From the NCBI RefSeq assembly GCF_020217485.1, contig NZ_JAEKMI010000033.1, forward strand, positions 1 through 51,970: a stretch of 51,970 nt of DNA. Reading direction: 5' to 3'. How positions within the stretch are numbered: position 1 is the stretch's first letter; each line of letters opens with the position of its first letter. This document shows positions 24,775-32,883 of the stretch, piece after piece. The notes under the pieces are model-generated. The model saw only the letters and a list, made by a program, of their open reading frames with translations. It did no database searches and was not told the DNA's origin. This DNA is from Mycobacterium sp. WUMAC-067. GTDB lineage: Bacteria > Actinomycetota > Actinomycetes > Mycobacteriales > Mycobacteriaceae. The position numbers were made by a program, and so were the translations under genes.

Positions 24775-25679
24775 ATGCGCATGGCCGCGGGTGGATCCGG
24801 AATCCACTCGTGGCCCCAATAGCTGTCGGCGGTGATTTCCTCTGCGGTGTAGTACGTTTCGTCGACCCGCATCCCATCGGTGCCGAATTCGATGTCCCAG
24901 TCGCCGGGCGCGCGGACGTAGAAGGACACCATCTTGTCGTTGGTGTGCCGGCCCAGGGTGGACGCGACGGTGAAGCCATCGGCGTTGACGCGGTCCAGCG
25001 CCTGGCCGACCGCGTCGAGGGTGTCCACCTCCACCATGACGTGCACCAGTCCGGGATCGCGCTGCTGGGCGGCGGGGCAGATCGCCAGGCTGTGATGGCG
25101 CGCGTTGATGCCGAGGAACCGCACCCGGATCGGGCCGAACTCGGCGGGCAGCGGCACCCGGAACGCGCCGCGGGACCGGAAACCGAGCACCTCGGTGTAG
25201 AAGTCGACGACGCCATTGAAATCGGTTGCGGGAACGACGACGTGGCCCAGGCCCTGGTCGCCCGTCACGAACTTCGCGCCGAACGGCGTGATCACCGGGC
25301 TGTGGTCGAGCACCGCGCTGTGGAAGACCTCCAGCGTGGTGCCGGCCGGGTCCTCGAAGGTGATCACCTCTTCGACGCGGCGGGCGTCGGCCTCCTGGAC
25401 GGACAATTCCTTGAAACCGACACCGGCACCGTCCAGGGCGGCCTTGACCCGTTGCAGCGCCTGGTGGTCGCGCACCTCCCAGCCGACGGTGATCACCCGG
25501 TCAACGTCGCCGGGCACGACGATGATCCGGGCCGCGCGCTCGTCCATCCGCAAGTACAGCGCGGACTCGTCAGGTCCTTTCCCTTCGGCGAATCCCAGCA
25601 CACCGAACGCGAAATGGCGCCAACGCTCGATATCGGCGGTCGAAACCGTGATGTAGCCAAGGCTTTTCAGGTCAGTCAC
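24771..25679 (-). CDS. hsaC: HsaC-like iron-dependent extradiol dioxygenase
   Basis: 302 residues, the length of M. tuberculosis HsaC (300). Two VOC-type modules are present. Iron ligands are His146 (GLGHVV), His213 (LVHVMVE) and Glu264 (WDIEFG); the second-sphere residues His195/196, His245 (GRHTND) and Tyr254 are also in place. It would cleave a catechol such as 3,4-DHSA next to the hydroxyls. The start is GTG at 25679 with GAGGAG 6 bases upstream overlapping the hsaA stop. The symbol is used for the family; it may be a paralogue with a different catechol substrate. Confidence 0.88.
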   Translation of the reverse strand: MTDLKSLGYITVSTADIERWRHFAFGVLGFAEGKGPDESALYLRMDERAARIIVVPGDVDRVITVGWEVRDHQALQRVKAALDGAGVGFKELSVQEADARRVEEVITFEDPAGTTLEVFHSAVLDHSPVITPFGAKFVTGDQGLGHVVVPATDFNGVVDFYTEVLGFRSRGAFRVPLPAEFGPIRVRFLGINARHHSLAICPAAQQRDPGLVHVMVEVDTLDAVGQALDRVNADGFTVASTLGRHTNDKMVSFYVRAPGDWDIEFGTDGMRVDETYYTAEEITADSYWGHEWIPDPPAAMRM

Positions 25680-25689
25680 CGAAAGCTCC

Positions 25690-26874
25690 TCAGATCAGGG
25701 CCCGCAGCGGGCCCTCGGGCGGGTCGATGCCGATCGAACTCAGCGCCGCCGCGTGATAGGTGGTGCCGGGGACATGGATGGCGTGCATCTGTCCGACGTG
25801 CACGTCACGCCAATACCGTTGCAGCGGCTTGTCCATCCGGGCCGCGTTGCCGCCGGAGCGGGCGAAGATCTCGTCGACGGCCGAGACCGCGCGCCACACC
25901 GCGCGAACCTGGGTGCGGCGCCCGGCCGCGCGGTCGGCGAACGACACCTCCTTGCCGGCCGCGACCATGTCGTAGATGCGGTCGGCGTTGGCCAGCAGCT
26001 CCTGGCGGGCGGCGTTGATGTCGGCGGCGGCCTCGCCGATCGCGTGCATCACGTAGGGGTCGTCCTTGATCGCGGTGCCGGTCGCGCCGACCCGGCCCCG
26101 CTGGTAATCCAGGTGCGCGGCCAGCGCGCCCTCGGCGATGCCGATGGTGGCCGCCGAGATGCCGAGCGGGAACATCGTCGACCACGGCATCAGGTACAGC
26201 GGTTCGGTCATGCCGGCCTCGCGCTGGGCGGTGCCGTCCATCACCTTCGCCGCGTCCATGGTCCGGTAGGCGGGGACGAACGCGTCTTTGACGATGACGT
26301 CCTTGGAGCCAGTTCCGCGCAGCCCCACCACATTCCACGAGTCCTCGACGATCTCGTAGTCCTTGCGCGGCAGGATCATGTGCAGCATCTGCGGCGGCAT
26401 CAACGGGACGCCCTTGTCGTCGCCGAGCATGGCCCCCAGGATGATCCAGTCGCAGTGATCGGTGCCCGAGCTGAACTGCCAGCGCCCGTTGAAGAGGTAG
26501 CCGCCGTCGACCGGTTTGGCCACGCCCTGCGGCGCGTACGGGGAGGCCATCCAGGTGTCGACGTCGTCGGCCCAGATTTCGGCGGCGACCTTGGGGTCCG
26601 CGTAGGCCAGCTGGTAGGGATGCACACCCACCACGCCGACGATCCAGCCGGCGGCGGGATCCAGCGCCGCGGTCGCCATGGTCGTTTCGGCGAACTCGCG
26701 GGGGTGGACCTCGAAGCCCTGGTATTGCTTGGTCTGCAGCAGCCGGATCAGGCCTGCGCCCTTCATCAGCTTGACGGTGTCGTCGGTCAGCCGGCCGAGT
26801 TGTTCGGCTTCCGCGGCCTGGTCGCGCAATTGATCGGCCATCGCCACTACCCGGTCGATTACCCGGTCGCTCAT
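25690..26874 (-). CDS. hsaA: HsaA-like flavin-dependent monooxygenase, oxygenase component (ACAD fold)
   Basis: 394 residues, as in M. tuberculosis HsaA. Aligning by memory, GVVGVHPYQLA, WMASPYAPQG, GGYLFNGRWQFSSGTDHCDW, VVGLRGTGSKDV, MPWSTMFPLGISA, IGEAAADI and the C-terminal RYWRDVHVGQMHA match HsaA region by region. HsaA hydroxylates 3-HSA to the catechol 3,4-DHSA using reduced FMN from HsaB. No HsaB-type reductase gene is adjacent. AAGGA lies 9 bases before ATG 26874. It leads the three-gene operon with the extradiol dioxygenase and the flavoprotein. Confidence 0.87.
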   Translation of the reverse strand: MSDRVIDRVVAMADQLRDQAAEAEQLGRLTDDTVKLMKGAGLIRLLQTKQYQGFEVHPREFAETTMATAALDPAAGWIVGVVGVHPYQLAYADPKVAAEIWADDVDTWMASPYAPQGVAKPVDGGYLFNGRWQFSSGTDHCDWIILGAMLGDDKGVPLMPPQMLHMILPRKDYEIVEDSWNVVGLRGTGSKDVIVKDAFVPAYRTMDAAKVMDGTAQREAGMTEPLYLMPWSTMFPLGISAATIGIAEGALAAHLDYQRGRVGATGTAIKDDPYVMHAIGEAAADINAARQELLANADRIYDMVAAGKEVSFADRAAGRRTQVRAVWRAVSAVDEIFARSGGNAARMDKPLQRYWRDVHVGQMHAIHVPGTTYHAAALSSIGIDPPEGPLRALI

Positions 26875-26964
26875 ATCGTTGTCCTTACGTGTGGGGCTTA
26901 GTAATGGTCTACCGCAGTGGGGGCCAGTCCCAAAGGAAATCCCGATGAGCGGACACGGCGGTTG

Positions 26965-27243
26965 TCAAAATTTGACCCGAACATCGGTGCCGGCCGGCCG
27001 CGCCTGGCAGGCGAGAATCAGGCCGTCTTCGAGATCTTCCGGGCCCAGGACGTCGCACGGGGCCATGGCCACCTCGCCCGTGACGACGGTCGCCACGCAC
27101 GAACCGCAGCGGCCTTCCCGGCACGAGTGGGGCACCGCGATCCCCGCGTCCAGCAATGTCTCGACCAGCGTCTGACCGCACGGCCAGCGCAAACGATGCC
27201 GACGACCGTCCAGATCGACTTCGACGTGTGCGACTTCCGCCAT
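26965..27243 (-). CDS. Stand-alone plant-type [2Fe-2S] ferredoxin
   Basis: 92 residues. The cluster loop is HSCREGRCGSC, giving C-x4-C-x2-C, with the fourth cysteine in LILACQARP. This matches the C-terminal ferredoxin domain of KshB-type reductases, but there is no attached FAD/NAD domain. It lies 90 bases upstream of the hsaA-like start on the same strand and is divergent from a BVMO. It could supply electrons to KshA or another oxygenase, needing a separate reductase. There is no Shine-Dalgarno at ATG 27243; a stem-loop begins at the next base. Confidence 0.9.
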   Translation of the reverse strand: MAEVAHVEVDLDGRRHRLRWPCGQTLVETLLDAGIAVPHSCREGRCGSCVATVVTGEVAMAPCDVLGPEDLEDGLILACQARPAGTDVRVKF

Positions 27244-27260
27244 CGGCCGATCGTCGGCCG
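27244..27260. promoter_or_regulatory. Stem-loop dyad directly upstream of the ferredoxin start
   Basis: CGGCCGA-TCG-TCGGCCG is a perfect 7-3-7 inverted repeat that ends at the base before the ferredoxin ATG, where the ribosome binding site would normally be. It may be an operator for the divergent ferredoxin/BVMO pair or an mRNA structure limiting initiation. Short GC-rich dyads occur by chance, so support is modest. Confidence 0.35.
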
Positions 27261-27373
27261 GGGCGCCGGGATGGCGGACGCCCGCGCCCGGTGGCCGGGA
27301 AAACTCGCCTCAAGCGTCCGGTGACCGGGAGGGGGAGCGGGTCGCGATGCCCAAGGCTTTACGGTGAGTACTT

Positions 27374-28984
27374 GTGAGCGATCTCGGCCAGCAGTCCGTC
27401 GATGTCGTCGTGGTCGGCGCCGGCTTCGCCGGCCTCTACGCCCTGCACACGCTGCGCGGCCGGGGCCTCTCGGTGCGAGTGCTCGAAGCCGCGCCCGAGA
27501 TCGGCGGCACCTGGTATTACAACCGCTATCCCGGCGCGCGCTGCGACGTCGAGAGCGTCGATTACTGCTACTCGTTCTCCGACGAACTACAGCAGGAATG
27601 GAACTGGACCGAACGCTATGCCACCCAGGCCGAGATCCTCGAGTATCTGAACTGGGCCGCCGACAAACTCGACCTGCGCCGCAACATCGCGCTGCGCACC
27701 CGGGTGGTCTCGGCGACGCTCGACGAGGCCACGCTGCGCTGGACGATCGCCACCGATGCCGGACAGACGATCTCGGCGCGGTTCTGTCTGATGGCCACCG
27801 GCCCGTTGTCGGCCGCACTGACCCCGGACTTCGACGGCCTGGACACCTTTGGCGGCGAGATCTACCACACCGCCCAATGGCCCCACGACCCCGTCGACTT
27901 CCGCGGTAAACGGGTGGCCGTCATCGGCACCGGATCCTCTGGCATCCAATCGATCCCGATCATCGCCGAGCAGGCCGCGCACCTCTACGTCTTCCAGCGC
28001 ACCCCCAATTACAGTGTCCCGGCGGGCAACAGGCCGCTGTCGGCCGCAGAGCTCGACGGAATCAAGGCGGAATATGCGCAGCGGCGCGCGCTGTCGTGGC
28101 GCAGCGGCGGCGGGTCACCGCACCTCACCGCCCCGAAGCCGACGATGCAGTTCACGCCCGAGGAGCGCCGAGCGGCGTTCGAAAAGCGGTGGCAGCTGGG
28201 CGGTGTGCTGTTCTCGAAGACCTTCCCGGACCAGATGACCGATCTGGAGGCCAACGAAGAGGCCCGCAAATTCTACGAGGAGAAAGTCCGGGCGATCATC
28301 GACGACCCGGCCGTCGCCGACCTACTGATCCCCAACGACCACCCCATCGGCACCAAGCGAATCTGCACCGACAGCAACTACTTCCAGACCTTCAACCGGC
28401 CGAACGTGTCGCTGATCAGCGTCCGCGCCACCCCCATCGAATCCGTCGACACCACCGGCATCAACACCACCGACGCCCACTACGACGTCGACATGATCGT
28501 GCTGGCAACGGGTTTCGACGCGATGACCGGGGCGTTGGGCAGGATCGACATCGTCGGACGCCGCGGCACCGCCCTGCGCGACGACTGGGCACACGGACCC
28601 CGCACCTATCTGGGGCTGGGCGTCGACGGGTTCCCCAACATGTTCCTGATCTCGGGCCCGGGGGCGCCCGCCGTGCTGGCGAACATGGTGCTGCACGCCG
28701 AAGCCCAGGTGAACTGGATCGCCGAGGCCATCGCGTTCCTCGACGAGCACGGTTACGCCGCAATCGAAGCCAAGGTCGACAGCGTGGACGCCTGGGGCGC
28801 CGAATGCGCCCGCCGGGCCGAGACGACGTTGTTCACCAAGGCGAACTCCTGGTACATGGGCGCGAACGTGCCGGGAAAGCCGCGGGGCTTCATGCTGTTC
28901 GTCGGGGGCTTCGCCGCGTACAACGACATCTGCGCCGAGGTCGCCGACGCCCGCTACCGCGGCTTCGATCTGATCGAACGATGA
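27374..28984 (+). CDS. Baeyer-Villiger monooxygenase (cyclohexanone monooxygenase-like)
   Basis: 536 residues, the standard type I BVMO length. FAD motif VVGAGFAG at 13-20, GGTWYYNRYPGARCDVES, the BVMO fingerprint F159-x-G-x3-H165-T-x2-W169-P170, and NADPH motif VIGTGSSG near 187. The C-terminal NSWYMGANVPGKPRGFMLFVGG is typical of CHMO-like enzymes. The start is GTG at 27374 with a weak ribosome binding site. Two SDRs follow with ATGA overlaps, so an alcohol, ketone, ester sequence is likely. It is not a recent copy of the BVMO at 16282, which differs in N-terminal architecture. Confidence 0.94.
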   Translation: MSDLGQQSVDVVVVGAGFAGLYALHTLRGRGLSVRVLEAAPEIGGTWYYNRYPGARCDVESVDYCYSFSDELQQEWNWTERYATQAEILEYLNWAADKLDLRRNIALRTRVVSATLDEATLRWTIATDAGQTISARFCLMATGPLSAALTPDFDGLDTFGGEIYHTAQWPHDPVDFRGKRVAVIGTGSSGIQSIPIIAEQAAHLYVFQRTPNYSVPAGNRPLSAAELDGIKAEYAQRRALSWRSGGGSPHLTAPKPTMQFTPEERRAAFEKRWQLGGVLFSKTFPDQMTDLEANEEARKFYEEKVRAIIDDPAVADLLIPNDHPIGTKRICTDSNYFQTFNRPNVSLISVRATPIESVDTTGINTTDAHYDVDMIVLATGFDAMTGALGRIDIVGRRGTALRDDWAHGPRTYLGLGVDGFPNMFLISGPGAPAVLANMVLHAEAQVNWIAEAIAFLDEHGYAAIEAKVDSVDAWGAECARRAETTLFTKANSWYMGANVPGKPRGFMLFVGGFAAYNDICAEVADARYRGFDLIER

Positions 28985-29784
28985 CGGGATTGCTGGACAA
29001 GGTTGTCGTCGTCACCGGCGCCGCCAAAGGAACCGGGCGGGTGCACTGTCAGCGCTTCGCCGACGAGGGCGCCGATGTGATCGCGCTCGACGCGCCCGCC
29101 GCGGCCGACGAATTGCGGGGCACTGCAAGGGAAGTCGCCGGCCGCGGTCGGCGATGCGTGATCGGCCTGGCCGATGTCACCGACCTCGGGGCCGTCACCA
29201 CCGCCATCGATGCCGGCGTCGCCGAGCTGGGCCGCCTCGACGTCATCGTCGCCAACGCCGGCGTCCACCTGCAGGGCGCGCCGTCCTGGGAACTCGACCC
29301 GCAGGTGTGGCAGCGCACGCTGGACATCAACCTCACCGGCGTCTGGCACACCGTCAGGGCCGGCGTGCCGCATATCGGCACCGACGGCGGCTCCGTCGTC
29401 ATCATCAGCTCCACCAGCGGCATTCGCGGCCTGCCCAACACCGCCCACTACACCGCCAGCAAGCACGCGGTGGTGGGACTGGCCCGCACGCTCGCCAACG
29501 AGCTCGGGCCCCGCGGCATTCGGGTCAACACCGTGCACCCTGGCCCGGTCGCGACCCCAATGGTGCTCAACGAGACCACCTTTCGGCGGTTGCGACCGGA
29601 CCTAGCCAACCCGACGGAGGCCGACGCCGCCGAGGTGCTGCGCGCTCGCAACCTGCTTCCGGTGCCGTGGGTCGAGCCCGTCGACATCGCCAACGCCGTG
29701 CTGTTCCTGGCCTCGGATGAAGCCCGCTACATCACCGGCACACAGCTCGTCGTCGATGCCGGCCTGACCCAGAAGACGACATGA
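28981..29784 (+). CDS. SDR oxidoreductase, mycofactocin-dependent-like C terminus
   Basis: 267 residues. VVTGAAKGTGRVHCQRFADEGADVIALDAP, NAG, YTASKHAVVG active site. The C-terminal block LRARNLLPVPWVEPVDIANAVLFLASDEARYITG is characteristic of the mycofactocin-associated SDR group, although the insertion after the second strand seen in that group is reduced here. ATG 28981 overlaps the BVMO stop. If mycofactocin-dependent, it holds a non-exchangeable nicotinamide cofactor re-oxidised through mycofactocin. The substrate is probably a secondary alcohol that yields the ketone used by the BVMO. Confidence 0.88.
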   Translation: MTGLLDKVVVVTGAAKGTGRVHCQRFADEGADVIALDAPAAADELRGTAREVAGRGRRCVIGLADVTDLGAVTTAIDAGVAELGRLDVIVANAGVHLQGAPSWELDPQVWQRTLDINLTGVWHTVRAGVPHIGTDGGSVVIISSTSGIRGLPNTAHYTASKHAVVGLARTLANELGPRGIRVNTVHPGPVATPMVLNETTFRRLRPDLANPTEADAAEVLRARNLLPVPWVEPVDIANAVLFLASDEARYITGTQLVVDAGLTQKTT

Positions 29785-30626
29785 GGGCGGCCCCCGCCGC
29801 GCGACTCCAAGGCAAGGTCGCCCTGATCACCGGCGCGGCGCGGGGGATCGGTCGCGCGCAGGCGGTGCGGTTCGCGCAGGAGGGCGCCGACATCGTCGCG
29901 CTCGACGTGTGCGGCCCGATCGACACGGTGATCGTCCCGCACAGCACCCCGGACGACCTCGACACCACCGCCTCGCTGGTCCGCGAGGCCGGCGGCCGGG
30001 TGCACACCGACATCGTCGACGTCCGCGACCTCGCCGGCCTGCAGGCCGCCACCGACCGAGGCGCCGAGCGGTTCGGCGGCCTGGACGTGGTGTGCGCGAC
30101 CGCGGGGATCACGTCGCGCGGCCTGGCGGTCGACCTGGACGAAAACGCCTGGCGCACCATGCTGGACGTCAACCTCACCGGTGTCTGGCAGACCTGCCGC
30201 GTTGGCGCGCCCCACCTCATCGCCCGCGGCGCCGGGTCGGTGATCCTGACGAGCTCCATCGCCGGGCTGCGCGGGCTGGTCGGCGTCGCGCACTACACGG
30301 CCGCCAAGCACGGCGTGGTCGGCCTGATGCGCTCGTTGGCCAGTGAGCTTGCGCCGCATAATGTTCGGGTCAACTGCATCAACCCGACCAACGTCGACAC
30401 GCCGATGATCCACAATGAGTTCGTCAGCAGCGCATTTCGCCCGGACCTGGACCGCCCGCCCACGCGCGCCGAATTCGCCGACGCCGCGCGTTCGATGAAC
30501 ATGCTTGCGGTGCCGTGGATCGACCCGATCGATGTCGCCAACGCCGCGCTGTTTCTGGCCTCCGACGAGGCGCGCTACATCACCGCGATCACCCTGCCCG
30601 TCGACGCGGGCGCCACCGGAAAATAA
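29781..30626 (+). CDS. Mycofactocin-type SDR oxidoreductase
   Basis: 281 residues. ITGAARGIGRAQAVRFAQEGADIVALDVCGPI is followed by an insertion of about 15 residues ending STPDDLDTTASLV, then the SDR core with YTAAKHGVVG and ARSMNMLAVPWIDPIDVANAALF. The Cys-Gly-Pro-Ile start of the insertion and the N-M-L-x-V-P-W block match my memory of the mycofactocin-dependent SDR family. ATG 29781 overlaps the previous stop. Two tandem members differ clearly in the insertion, so they probably act on different alcohols. Confidence 0.9.
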   Translation: MRAAPAARLQGKVALITGAARGIGRAQAVRFAQEGADIVALDVCGPIDTVIVPHSTPDDLDTTASLVREAGGRVHTDIVDVRDLAGLQAATDRGAERFGGLDVVCATAGITSRGLAVDLDENAWRTMLDVNLTGVWQTCRVGAPHLIARGAGSVILTSSIAGLRGLVGVAHYTAAKHGVVGLMRSLASELAPHNVRVNCINPTNVDTPMIHNEFVSSAFRPDLDRPPTRAEFADAARSMNMLAVPWIDPIDVANAALFLASDEARYITAITLPVDAGATGK

Positions 30627-30635
30627 GGAGGATCC

Positions 30636-31427
30636 GTGACCGACATTGCGAAGTACGGGCCGTGGGCGTTGATCGCCGGCGGCTCGGAAGGGGTGGGCGC
30701 CGAGTTCGCAAAGCGCTTGGCCGGTGACGGGTTCGGCCTGGTGCTGATCGCTCGTAAGCCGGGACCGCTGCAGGACACGGCGCGGCAGTGCCGCGAGATC
30801 GGCGCACAGGTGCGCACGTTGGCGATAGATCTGCTGGACCCCGATGCGGTCGCGCGAATCACGGCGCAGACCACAGACATTGAGGTCGGCCTCTTGATCT
30901 ACAACGCCGGCGCCAACACCTGTAGCGAGCGGTTCCTGGACGCCGAGCTCAGCGACTTCGGCCGGGTGATCGACCTCAACGTGACGCGGATGCTGCAACT
31001 CGTGCAGCACTTTGGCCGGCCGATGCGGTCCCGCGGCCGCGGCGGCATATTGGTGGTCGGCTCGATGGCGGCGACCCACGGTTCGATGCGCCAATCGGTC
31101 TACACCGGCGTGAAGGCCTTCAGCCGCCTCTTCGCCGAGAGCCTCTGGCTGGAGCTGCGCGAGCACGGTGTCGACGTGCTGGAACTGGTGCTGGGTGTGA
31201 CGCGCACGCCGGCCATGGCCCGGGTCGGCCTGAAGTTCGATGTGCCGGGGCTGTCGGTCTCCGAACCGGTTGACGTGGCCCGCGAGGGATTGGAGAACCT
31301 GGCCAACGGCCCGGTGTTCATCGCGGGCGGCAACGCGGCCGCGGTGCAGCGGGGCAGCGGACCGGACCGCGCCGCGATCGTCCTGGGCGCCCACAGAACC
31401 GTGCAGGAACTCCTGGGCCAGAAGTAA
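30636..31427 (+). CDS. SDR oxidoreductase (atypical, HSD-like)
   Basis: 263 residues. The glycine motif is AGGSEGVGAEFA, with IYNAGAN, VGSMAATHGS and the active site YTGVKAFSR. This subgroup resembles 17-beta-HSD12/ketoacyl reductase-like SDRs by its AKYGPWALIAGGSEG start. GTG at 30636 has an ideal AAGGAGG three bases after the previous stop, so it should be well translated. It is cotranscribed with the BVMO and the two SDRs. Confidence 0.88.
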   Translation: MTDIAKYGPWALIAGGSEGVGAEFAKRLAGDGFGLVLIARKPGPLQDTARQCREIGAQVRTLAIDLLDPDAVARITAQTTDIEVGLLIYNAGANTCSERFLDAELSDFGRVIDLNVTRMLQLVQHFGRPMRSRGRGGILVVGSMAATHGSMRQSVYTGVKAFSRLFAESLWLELREHGVDVLELVLGVTRTPAMARVGLKFDVPGLSVSEPVDVAREGLENLANGPVFIAGGNAAAVQRGSGPDRAAIVLGAHRTVQELLGQK

Positions 31428-31486
31428 TTTGCCCCGGTGTGGGCACGGAGGTGCCCTCCCTGGCCGATCGACTGGAAGGAGCGACG

Positions 31487-31990
31487 GTGATCGACGCCGA
31501 CGAACTGTTGACGCGGCTATGCCGGCTCGAGGACGAACGCGACATCGCCCGATTGATCGCGTCCTACGGTCCGGCGGTGGACGCCGGGGATGCCGACGCC
31601 GCGGCGCGGCTCTGGGCGGCCGACGGCGGCTACGACGTCGAGGGTTGGCAGATGCACAGCCAGGCCGACGTGCACGCCATGGTGAGCTCGGCCTCGCATC
31701 GGAAGCTGGTGGGTGATGGCTGCTGCCACTTCCTCGGACCGGCGGTCGTGACGGTCACGGGAGATTCGGCAGTGGCGGTCAGCGAATCGCTGGTCCTCGT
31801 GCGTGACGGCGAGGGCTATCGCGTATGGCGTTGCACGGCAAACCATTTCGAGTTGCGGCGCATCGAGAATCGTTGGCGGATCACCAAGCGTACGAGCCGT
31901 GTCCTCAATGGTAATCCCGGCGCCCACGCCTTGCTCACCGCAGGCCTGGCGGGTGCGACGGCGCCGACGCTAGGTGTGGAGGAGACGTGA
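31487..31990 (+). CDS. NTF2-like (SnoaL-fold) protein
   Basis: 167 residues from GTG 31487, chosen because GGAAGGAG lies 5 bases upstream; GTG at 31439 would add 16 residues and lacks such a site. LCRLEDERDIARLIASYGPAVDAGDADAAARLWAADG is the usual N-terminal helix and acidic turn of the SnoaL_4 group, followed by HFLGPAVVTVTGDSAVAVSESLVLVRDG. No catalytic residues can be named. The stop overlaps the GTG of the next gene. Confidence 0.82.
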   Translation: MIDADELLTRLCRLEDERDIARLIASYGPAVDAGDADAAARLWAADGGYDVEGWQMHSQADVHAMVSSASHRKLVGDGCCHFLGPAVVTVTGDSAVAVSESLVLVRDGEGYRVWRCTANHFELRRIENRWRITKRTSRVLNGNPGAHALLTAGLAGATAPTLGVEET

Positions 31991-32766
31991 AGGATTGCCC
32001 GTTGGTGTTCTTTTCGTTTGTCGCGCTGGACAACCCGGAGCCCGAAGCGCACCGCCGCTACAACGAGTGGCATCAACTCGACCATCGACCGGAGAACCTG
32101 GCACTGCCGGGCGTCGCGTGGGGAGACCGGTGGGCTCGCACCGCCGGATGCCGCGCCGAATCGGTCGCCGGCCCCGAGCATGCGGCAACCGACTACGTTG
32201 CCATGTACTGGTTTCGGGAACCGGTCGACCGATCGGTACGGGAGTGGGAGCGACTCGGACGCGACTCGTTCGAGTGGGGCCGGGGACCCATGATCGCCAG
32301 AGTGCGCCGAACGCTGCTGGCTTTCTTCCGGCCCGTCAAGGGTTACGCCGCGGCTTCGTCGTTGGTGTCGCCCCAGGTCATTCCCTACCGCCCCAACCGC
32401 GGGCTGCACCTGAGCATGACGCGGTTCACCGATCCGTTGGGCGCTGACACGCACGAGCACCACCGCTGGGAGGATCGGGTGTTGATTCCGGCATTGCTCG
32501 ACATTCCGGGAGTGGCTGGGGTGTGGACATTTTCGCTCGACCGCCACCAAGGCAACGGACTTGGACTTCGTGCCCTCGACCCGGTGGCCGACCGTGGCGC
32601 GCTGCGGATCCGCCTGCTCTACCTCGACGACGAGCCCGTGGCGACCTCGAGCCGGATTCGTGATCGTGTCGGCGCCACAGATATGCGACTACCGGACTCG
32701 GCGGCTTCCGGTGACGTCGTGATCAGCACACCGCTGCGCACGATAATCCCGTGGCAGGACTGGTGA
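31987..32766 (+). CDS. Internally duplicated EthD/Dabb-like barrel protein, function unknown
   Basis: 259 residues. The two halves carry comparable motifs: HRRYNEWHQLDHRPENLALPGV near 22-43 and EHHRWEDRVLIPALLDIPGV near 156-176. Each resembles the H-x2-W...H-x-P pattern of EthD-type ferredoxin-like domains, so the protein may fold as an internal dimer. GTG at 31987 overlaps the NTF2-like stop. No function is known to me. It ends the plus-strand BVMO-SDR operon and converges on the HsaD-like gene, with 117 featureless bases between. Confidence 0.75.
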   Translation: MKDCPLVFFSFVALDNPEPEAHRRYNEWHQLDHRPENLALPGVAWGDRWARTAGCRAESVAGPEHAATDYVAMYWFREPVDRSVREWERLGRDSFEWGRGPMIARVRRTLLAFFRPVKGYAAASSLVSPQVIPYRPNRGLHLSMTRFTDPLGADTHEHHRWEDRVLIPALLDIPGVAGVWTFSLDRHQGNGLGLRALDPVADRGALRIRLLYLDDEPVATSSRIRDRVGATDMRLPDSAASGDVVISTPLRTIIPWQDW

Positions 32767-32883
32767 CTCGCTCATCGTGGCGGACGGGCACGCGAGCGGA
32801 GGTCGACGGTGGCTGACGGCGACGGTGAGCCCAGGCTGCCGGCCGCTTCGGGGCCGCCACCCGGTGACGAGGACGGTCCTGCG

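Noticed and set aside
32767..32883. Intergenic gap between convergent barrel protein and HsaD-like genes
   Set aside because: 117 bases checked for hairpins, small genes and repeats; nothing convincing.
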